NCBI RefSeq assembly: GCF_001042615.1 | Contig: NZ_AP012327.1 | Span: 744,001 to 808,000, forward strand | Direction of reading: 5' to 3' | Origin: Bifidobacterium catenulatum subsp. kashiwanohense JCM 15439 = DSM 21854 | GTDB lineage: Bacteria > Actinomycetota > Actinomycetes > Actinomycetales > Bifidobacteriaceae | DNA length: 64,000 bases | Part shown: positions 58,100 to 64,000 of the stretch, piece by piece | Position numbering within the stretch: the stretch's first letter is position 1 | Layout: each line of letters begins with the position of its first letter | Notes under the pieces: generated by a model | Told to the model about the DNA's origin: nothing | What the model saw: the letters and a program-made list of their open reading frames with translations, nothing else | Database searches by the model: none | Translations under genes and position numbers: made by a program

Positions 58100-60742
58100 A
58101 TGTGGTCCATCACTTTGAAACTCATGCGAAAAACCAAGCGCATGCTCATACCCGCAGGCATCGCCATCATGATCGGCACGGCGTTCATCGCCTGCACCTT
58201 CCTGTTCGGCAATGCCATGAACGACTCCCTGACACGGCAGCTGACCGCCATGTTCGGAAACGCCAACTATGCGGTGACCGTCAACAGCTCCGACCTGAGC
58301 GATAAGGAACTCAACGAGGCGTATTCCAGCACTGTCGGCGACTTTCATCTCGACCAGATCGCCGGCATCGAAGGGGTTGGCGGCGTCCGTGCCTCGGTGG
58401 AAACCGGCGTCAGCGTTTCCAAGGGAGACAGCACCGTCAGCGGCGAGATCATTTCCACCGCGGCACAGAAGAACATGCTCCCCGTGAATATTACGGAAGG
58501 GGACCAGCCGAAGGATTCCAACGAAGTCGCACTGCCGGAAGACATGGCGAAACAGCTGAACGTCGGCATTGGCGACACTGTAAGCCTGACCTCCCGATAT
58601 GCGGTAGGCGACGATGGCAAAGCCAAGGCGGACAACGTGCGCGTGGTAGGACTCACATCCGATCCGAACGGCGCCTACTCATACTATGGTGGTGCGATCG
58701 TAGGATCCAACAATCTGCTTGCCGCAATGCAGGGAGTGGACGATTTCAACGCCACCGGAACAAGAATGGTGTATCTCGACCTTGCCTTGGATGGAAACAG
58801 CGTATCCGCAAAAACCATCAACGGTGTGAAAGCGTTGCTGCCAAAGCATTTCGATCTGATGTCACGACAGCAAATCAGTGACGAAAGCATCAAATCCTTA
58901 AGCGGCAACCAAACCAACATCGCCACCACATTCCTTATGTGCTTCGGCGTGCTTGCCATGTTCGTGGCGGCTCTGGTGATCGCCAACACGTTCCAAGTGC
59001 TCGTGGCGCAACGCCGCCGCACACTCGCCTTGCTACGCACTATCGGCGCGAAAAAAGGCCAACTGTATGGTTCCGTGCTGTTCGAAGCGGCAGTGCTTGG
59101 CTTCGTCGCATCCGTGCTTGGCGTGGTGCTTGGAAGCCTGCTCATGTGGGGCATGTGCGTCAGCGACATCATGCAGGCGGGTATGCGGTTCAACTTCTCC
59201 TGGCAAGCCGCCGTCGTACCCATTCTCTTCGGCATTGTGGTGACGGTGCTTGCATCCATGGGATCCGCACGTTCCGCCACCGCGGTAACGCCATTGGAGG
59301 CATTGCGCCCGATTGAACTGACCGACAACCGTCGTTCTAGCCTCACGCGAGCCATAATCGGTATTCTGATGGTGGTGGTCGGTATCGCCATGGCAGTATT
59401 TTCCATCTGGCAGGTACAAGCCACCAATGGCGGCGAGGAAGCGACCCGCGATCAATTCACGATGATTCTGCTCATGGCCATCGCCGGCGCTGCACTGGTG
59501 TTCCTCGGCATGGTGGTCACCGCGGTGTTCTGGATGCCGACCCTCATGAAGGGCGTTGGAGCGTTGGCCTCACTGACAGGACCTTCCGCAACAGTTGCAC
59601 ACGCCAACATTCAGAAGAATCCGCGACGCATCGCAGCAACCGGTGCTGCTCTGCTTATCGGCGTCACCTTGGTTTCCACCATCGCAACCGGTGCCGCTAG
59701 CGCCAAAGAGACTATGAATGGTGCGCTCGCCACCCGTTATAGCGTCGACATCGTGGCCATGGGCGATGACATCAGCCAGCAAATGGCCAAGGATGTAGCC
59801 GACATCAACGGCGTGTCCGACACGTTGTATGCGCCGGCGGTTTCCGTGACCTTGGAGAAAGCGGATGGAACCCGCCCTACGTCCGCATTGCTGGTCGGTG
59901 TGAAGAACATCGATCAGGTCAAGCAGGTCATGCGTGTCAACTTGGGTAACGCCTCCATCGACAGTGATAGTGTTCTCATACCAACATACAATGCGCAAAC
60001 CGGCAAGGAGCTGCAGTTCGCCAATGGCACGGCTGATTTCTCCACCGAATGGAACCAGGACGGCGACGCTACGCGTTCGCTGACATTGCAAGCAGAGCAA
60101 GCCGATTACCGTCGCGTATCCGCACAGTATGGAGCTGTCGGATTCGTGGATGAAAGCCATTTCACCAATGGTGACCTTGACGCCGCCACCCATGTGTTGC
60201 TGGTCAAGGCAGATACTGACAAATCGGGAGTTTCCGTTGACGGCATCTACAACGACATGCAGGCCGCATTGGAGAAGAGCACTGATGCGACAGTGACCGG
60301 ACCGATTGCCGAACGCAGCGAATGGGCGAAGATGATCGACTCCATGATGATGCTTCTGGTGGGATTGATCGCCGTGGCCGTGCTCATCGCACTTGTCGGC
60401 GTGGTCAACACGCTGTCGCTGTCAGTGATCGAACGCACCCGAGAATCCGCCACATTGCGCGCCATCGGCATGACCCGAGGCCAGCTGCGACGCTCTCTTG
60501 CGGTGGAAGCCCTGCTCATCTCGCTGGTATCCGGCATCGCGGGCGTACTACTTGGCACCCTGTTCGGCTGGCTGGGCGCATACGTGGTGTTCAGTATGTA
60601 CGGCAAAGTGGTGTTCCCGTTCGAATGGGGCATTAACGGCATCGTACTCGCCGTGGCAGCCGTGGCAGCATTGCTCGCCAGCGTCTTCCCCGCACGCAGG
60701 GCAGTGAGCACGCCTCCTGTTGAGGCGCTCGCCGAAGCCTAA
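58100..60742 (+). CDS. FtsX-like permease of the MacB-type exporter
   Basis: An 880-residue membrane protein with the two-core layout. TM1 (about 14-37) is followed by a large extracytoplasmic domain, then three helices near 270-390 (first FtsX core: TFLMCFGVLAMFVAALVIAN). A further helix pair at about 415-480 and a second extracellular domain precede the C-terminal FtsX core (about 750-875: MLLVGLIAVAVLIALVGVVNTLSLSVIERTRE). Forms the exporter with the ATPase. Cargo unknown. Confidence 0.92.
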   Translation: MWSITLKLMRKTKRMLIPAGIAIMIGTAFIACTFLFGNAMNDSLTRQLTAMFGNANYAVTVNSSDLSDKELNEAYSSTVGDFHLDQIAGIEGVGGVRASVETGVSVSKGDSTVSGEIISTAAQKNMLPVNITEGDQPKDSNEVALPEDMAKQLNVGIGDTVSLTSRYAVGDDGKAKADNVRVVGLTSDPNGAYSYYGGAIVGSNNLLAAMQGVDDFNATGTRMVYLDLALDGNSVSAKTINGVKALLPKHFDLMSRQQISDESIKSLSGNQTNIATTFLMCFGVLAMFVAALVIANTFQVLVAQRRRTLALLRTIGAKKGQLYGSVLFEAAVLGFVASVLGVVLGSLLMWGMCVSDIMQAGMRFNFSWQAAVVPILFGIVVTVLASMGSARSATAVTPLEALRPIELTDNRRSSLTRAIIGILMVVVGIAMAVFSIWQVQATNGGEEATRDQFTMILLMAIAGAALVFLGMVVTAVFWMPTLMKGVGALASLTGPSATVAHANIQKNPRRIAATGAALLIGVTLVSTIATGAASAKETMNGALATRYSVDIVAMGDDISQQMAKDVADINGVSDTLYAPAVSVTLEKADGTRPTSALLVGVKNIDQVKQVMRVNLGNASIDSDSVLIPTYNAQTGKELQFANGTADFSTEWNQDGDATRSLTLQAEQADYRRVSAQYGAVGFVDESHFTNGDLDAATHVLLVKADTDKSGVSVDGIYNDMQAALEKSTDATVTGPIAERSEWAKMIDSMMMLLVGLIAVAVLIALVGVVNTLSLSVIERTRESATLRAIGMTRGQLRRSLAVEALLISLVSGIAGVLLGTLFGWLGAYVVFSMYGKVVFPFEWGINGIVLAVAAVAALLASVFPARRAVSTPPVEALAEA

Positions 60743-60762
60743 GCTTCATAGCAAACACAACG

Positions 60763-60800
60763 AAAAGGACTCCTGCCACAAACATGGTAGGAGTCCTTTT
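60763..60800. terminator. Bidirectional terminator between exporter and regulator
   Basis: AAAAGGACTCCTGCC (60763-60777) pairs with GGTAGGAGTCCTTTT (60786-60800) with one mismatch. A second small palindrome, TGCGTAT-CATGC-ATACGCA (60801-60819), follows. Confidence 0.88.
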
Positions 60801-60833
60801 TGCGTATCATGCATACGCAAAACAACAAATCAA

Positions 60834-61580
60834 TCAGACCAAATGGTTTTCGTAAGCGAACACCACCGCCTGCACACGGTCACGCGCATTGATCTTCGCC
60901 AGAATATGCGCCACATGCGTTTTCACCGTCGGCAGGCTGATGAAAAGCTTGTCGGCAATCTCCTGATTCGACAATCCATGCGCGATCTCAATAAGCACTT
61001 CGCGCTCGCGATCAGTCAGTTCATCTAATTCCGGATCGGTGTACGTCGAATCAGAAGTGGAAGAAGCAGTGGAATTTCCATGTGCGCCAACATTCGCAGC
61101 CATGAAATCGCCTTCCATCATTTTCTCGATAAGACGTTTCGTGGCGGACGGTGCGATAATCGCATTACCCTGAAAAACCGTGCGAATCGAATTCAACAAC
61201 GTTTCCGGTTCCGTATCTTTCAGCAGAAAACCGGAAGCTCCAGCAGTGATCGCAGCCATAACATATTCATCCAAATCGAATGTCGTCAGAATGATCACTT
61301 TGGTATGAGTGACTTCTGATTGCGTTCCATCGGCAGCAAAGCGATGCTGCAACGCACTGATTTGCCGAGTCGCCTCGATACCATCCATGCCGGGCATACG
61401 CACATCCATCAACACCACGTCAGGATGCAGTGTTTCCGCCAACGCCACAGCCTCTGCACCATCGCGAGCCTGCGCCGTAACCGCCATATCAGGTTGGGAC
61501 CCGATCACCATGGCGAAACCGGCACGTACCAATTCCTGATCATCGGCAATGACCACACGAATCTTCTGTTCTTCACTCAT
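60834..61580 (-). CDS. NarL/LuxR-family response regulator
   Basis: A 248-residue regulator. Receiver domain (about 7-130) has the phosphorylated Asp in VVLMDVRMPGMDG, Thr in ILTTFD and Lys in FLLKDTEPE. The LuxR-type DNA-binding domain (about 185-245) reads LTDREREVLIEIAHGLSNQEIADKLF. ATG 61580 follows AAGGTGGAGAG. Pairs with the upstream kinase. Confidence 0.95.
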   Translation of the reverse strand: MSEEQKIRVVIADDQELVRAGFAMVIGSQPDMAVTAQARDGAEAVALAETLHPDVVLMDVRMPGMDGIEATRQISALQHRFAADGTQSEVTHTKVIILTTFDLDEYVMAAITAGASGFLLKDTEPETLLNSIRTVFQGNAIIAPSATKRLIEKMMEGDFMAANVGAHGNSTASSTSDSTYTDPELDELTDREREVLIEIAHGLSNQEIADKLFISLPTVKTHVAHILAKINARDRVQAVVFAYENHLV

Positions 61581-61655
61581 ACTCTCCACCTTATCGGCAT
61601 TGTTCCGCTCACAGCGCGAAACAAACCCTTAAATCTCCCTGAAAACTTGAATCGG

Positions 61656-64000
61656 CTATTGAGATGCGCGCTGCAGCTGCTCCTCCAACGGTGCTGCGGG
61701 CCTCAACTGCAGTTCGTTCGCGCTACCGGCATGAGCGTCATCGCTGAAACCAGTCTCACGAAGCACGCCAAGCAGTTCGCGCATACGTTTAAGCGCGGCG
61801 CGCCCCTGTTCGCCAATGGCTTTGAACGCTGTGGAAATCTCGTCGGCGGTAGGCTCTTTGCCTTGTGCTTCGGCGCGATCCAGCATGCGGATACCATCGA
61901 CGGCTTGACTAATCACGCTGTTCAACGTGGCAGTGACCTCAGCCTGAATGCTGGCACTGATACGGTCACGTTCCATATTCGCCGCGAGAATGCGCTGCTT
62001 CTCCTGCTCGGCCACCAGCGCTTCCTCTCGCGCCTGCAACACCAGTGCGTTTGAATCACTGGAACGAGCCCAACGTGCCCACGCCATAATGCCGGCGCAC
62101 AGCATCAGCACTGCAACCGTATACATAGCGCCGGTAAAGAACGCCGCCGTATTACTTGAAGTGACTGAAACCGGTTTCGTCAAGCCTGCAAAAGCGGCGA
62201 TGGTGCCGAACAAGGTAGTGTATCCGTGTTGATAAGCCGCGATTTTCAAGCCCATCAGCACCGAACAGGTAGCGGCGGCAAGACCGGCCCAACGCCATGC
62301 GTGTTCACGCCCATACAATACGGCTGAATACAGCGCACACAGCGACGCTACGATATGTCCAACCTCAATCGACTCCAAAAACACCAATTGCACAACCGAC
62401 AATACGAACACAATAAGCGCGCAAGTCTCGGGGAAACTGCGTCGAAGAGCCAGCGCCAGCAAGCAGCATGCGGCGATCGCATGAGAGAGCTGCACATGAG
62501 GTGAACTATCAAAAAAGAACGTAATCGACATGCGATTCAGCAGCATGACCAATGCCACGGCATCAACGGAATCCATGAGCGCATAATGGTGCTGCGTCCA
62601 CGCGGAAACACGTTCCACCCAATTCAGTCCTCGTGAATTGGATGTATTTGCAAGTTCTACGGATTTCAGTTTCAACGATTTGAGCAAATCATGCAGATTG
62701 GGTGCGGTGATGCGCAAATGTTGCAGGGCATTCGAACGATGATCGCGACCGGTCGGTTGGTTGGTTTCCTGCGTCTGCTCCGATGGTTGATCTGGGATTC
62801 GCGCCGATATGTTGACGACTGTGTGAGGTGCGATTGCTTCGTCGGAGAATTTCGCTTTGTTGGATACGGCAGTTGTGTTGCACGATTCGGACTGTTCCGA
62901 TGCATACTGTTCGCCGGTTTCGTCTGTCACCTGTTCTTTGCCGCCGTAAGGCAGGGTGGCCATGACTTCGAAGCCTCCGCCGAGTTGAGGGCCAGCCTGC
63001 AACGAGCCTCCGGCCGATTCGATGCGTTCTTTCATGCCCAGCAGGCCGTAACCTGGCGTATGCCCGTCGATATTGGCTGCCGCGCCATGACCATTGTCGG
63101 TGATGGTCAAAGTGAGCAAACCGTTGTTCCATGACTCTTTAATGTGCACATCGACGTGTGGCCCCGCATACTTGCGGATATTCGTCAGCGCCTCCTGCAC
63201 TACATGGTAGGAAGCTATCGAGGCTTGTTCGCCGAGTTGTTCCGGGCTGGCGGTGCCGGTGATATTCCGTCGGATTCGAATGTCGGGGGAGACATTTTGC
63301 GCTTGTTCCACAAGATTGCCGATATCGTTATAATCGGCGTGCGGTGAACCTCCGAATACTCCCAGAAGACGTTGCATGTCATGCAGTGCGCGTTCCGATT
63401 CGTGTCGAATCGTCTCCATGGTGTTTCTGGCCACCGCGGGATCATGCGTGCCTGCATAGCGACCGCCATCAGACTGCACGATGATGATTGACAGGGTGTG
63501 CGCCACCACATCGTGCATGTCACGTGCGATGCGTGCGCGTTCCGCCAACGCGGCGATATCGCGTTCATCCTGGTCTCGCGCGGCGATTGCCTCATTGCGT
63601 TCCCGCATCATGCGAATGGTTGCCAGACGGGCACGCTGCCAGAACGCTACAATGACGGTGGAAATGATACATACTTCGAAAATCGGCGTCATCACCAGCA
63701 TGGAATGCGCCACCATGTCGGCGACTTCCGATATGGATGTTCCTGTGTAGATGGAACCGAGAGTGTCTTCCGTGACCATAACGACATTTGGATTTGAGTC
63801 ATTCCAGCTGCTCCATGTATGCACTTTGCCTCCGGTGAGCAGTGGTCCATTGGTCATGGTCCATGCCGCCAGCGCCGCAGCCAGAAGACCGATGGTCAAC
63901 GCCAGAATAATGAAGGCTTTCGTGTTTTTGGGATTGCCGTAGACGATCACTGAATACAGCATGAACAATGCCAGAATATCGGTGCCCAACAGGCAGGGGC
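61656..64000 (-). CDS. NarL-type sensor kinase fused to a second, degenerate kinase (start off window)
   Basis: An open frame of at least 780 residues whose N-terminus lies past the right edge. The first module has helices, then the dimerisation box RIARDMHDVVAHTLSII with its His, and a full ATPase domain (QEALTNIRKYA, DNGHGA, GYGLLGMKERI). After a hydrophilic linker of about 110 residues comes a second membrane region (about six helices). The second dimerisation-like segment has RISASIQAEVTATLNSV, where the His position is Gln. No ATPase domain follows it. The RR gene lies 75 bases downstream. The first half is the active partner; the second looks like a sensor or regulator. Confidence 0.9.
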   Translation of the reverse strand, partial: PCLLGTDILALFMLYSVIVYGNPKNTKAFIILALTIGLLAAALAAWTMTNGPLLTGGKVHTWSSWNDSNPNVVMVTEDTLGSIYTGTSISEVADMVAHSMLVMTPIFEVCIISTVIVAFWQRARLATIRMMRERNEAIAARDQDERDIAALAERARIARDMHDVVAHTLSIIIVQSDGGRYAGTHDPAVARNTMETIRHESERALHDMQRLLGVFGGSPHADYNDIGNLVEQAQNVSPDIRIRRNITGTASPEQLGEQASIASYHVVQEALTNIRKYAGPHVDVHIKESWNNGLLTLTITDNGHGAAANIDGHTPGYGLLGMKERIESAGGSLQAGPQLGGGFEVMATLPYGGKEQVTDETGEQYASEQSESCNTTAVSNKAKFSDEAIAPHTVVNISARIPDQPSEQTQETNQPTGRDHRSNALQHLRITAPNLHDLLKSLKLKSVELANTSNSRGLNWVERVSAWTQHHYALMDSVDAVALVMLLNRMSITFFFDSSPHVQLSHAIAACCLLALALRRSFPETCALIVFVLSVVQLVFLESIEVGHIVASLCALYSAVLYGREHAWRWAGLAAATCSVLMGLKIAAYQHGYTTLFGTIAAFAGLTKPVSVTSSNTAAFFTGAMYTVAVLMLCAGIMAWARWARSSDSNALVLQAREEALVAEQEKQRILAANMERDRISASIQAEVTATLNSVISQAVDGIRMLDRAEAQGKEPTADEISTAFKAIGEQGRAALKRMRELLGVLRETGFSDDAHAGSANELQLRPAAPLEEQLQRASQ

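Overview
This 64 kb window is ordinary chromosomal DNA of a high-GC Gram-positive bacterium. Many features point to the genus Bifidobacterium: a stand-alone CIRCE-controlled groEL, two adjacent clpP genes followed by clpX, a cold-shock/DUF3027 pair, DUF349 next to hisS-aspS, a gluABCD glutamate-type transporter, and sdhA/sdhB without membrane anchors. The B. adolescentis/catenulatum group is my best guess, but I cannot fix the species by eye. There is no rRNA, phage, transposon or CRISPR array. Coding density is high, and most transcription units end in strong hairpins.

Layout. 1-223: start of ung (runs off the left edge). 391-2965: LytR_C membrane protein, then groEL behind two tandem CIRCE operators. 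3095-6940: a WXG100 protein divergent from a TPM-domain protein that is in an operon with an OmpR-type regulator and its kinase. 7097-8614: cold-shock protein and DUF3027. 8701-12443: universal stress protein divergent from clpC. 12557-18034: a compact catabolic locus with a cytosine/creatinine deaminase-like enzyme, a PucR regulator, an MHS-family transporter and a creatininase. 18208-22994: DUF349, hisS, aspS. 23153-29435: two amino-acid ABC transporters, one with binding protein and permease fused, the other gluABCD. 29620-34624: PPK2, a Ski2-like helicase, rarA. 34775-38044: a DHA2 efflux pump and an oligopeptide-binding lipoprotein. 38175-40964: clpP1, clpP2, clpX. 41131-41319: two identical tRNA-Arg(ACG) genes. 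41557-46585: nhaA, a methyltransferase, sdhB, sdhA. 46710-50055: the yraN-comM-dprA operon. 50227-52746: pyridoxal kinase and an O-acetylhomoserine sulfhydrylase. 53007-57134: an ECF vitamin-type transporter (S, fused A-A', T) ending in a double Lrp regulator. 57267-64000: a MacB-like ABC exporter facing a NarL-type regulator and an unusual fused kinase/pseudokinase.

How it fits together. Protein quality control is heavily represented (GroEL, ClpC, ClpP1P2, ClpX, WXG100, universal stress protein). The clpC and clpP1 upstream regions each carry a CGCT/AGCG-type palindrome resembling ClgR operators. The most interesting metabolic locus is 12557-18034. Its creatininase keeps the metal and substrate residues of true creatininases, and its neighbour is a cytosine-deaminase-family enzyme with a changed specificity residue. 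The locus could therefore handle creatinine or a related cyclic amidine in the gut. The other notable signals are a DnaA-box cluster in front of the competence/recombination operon and the kinase fused to a degenerate second kinase.
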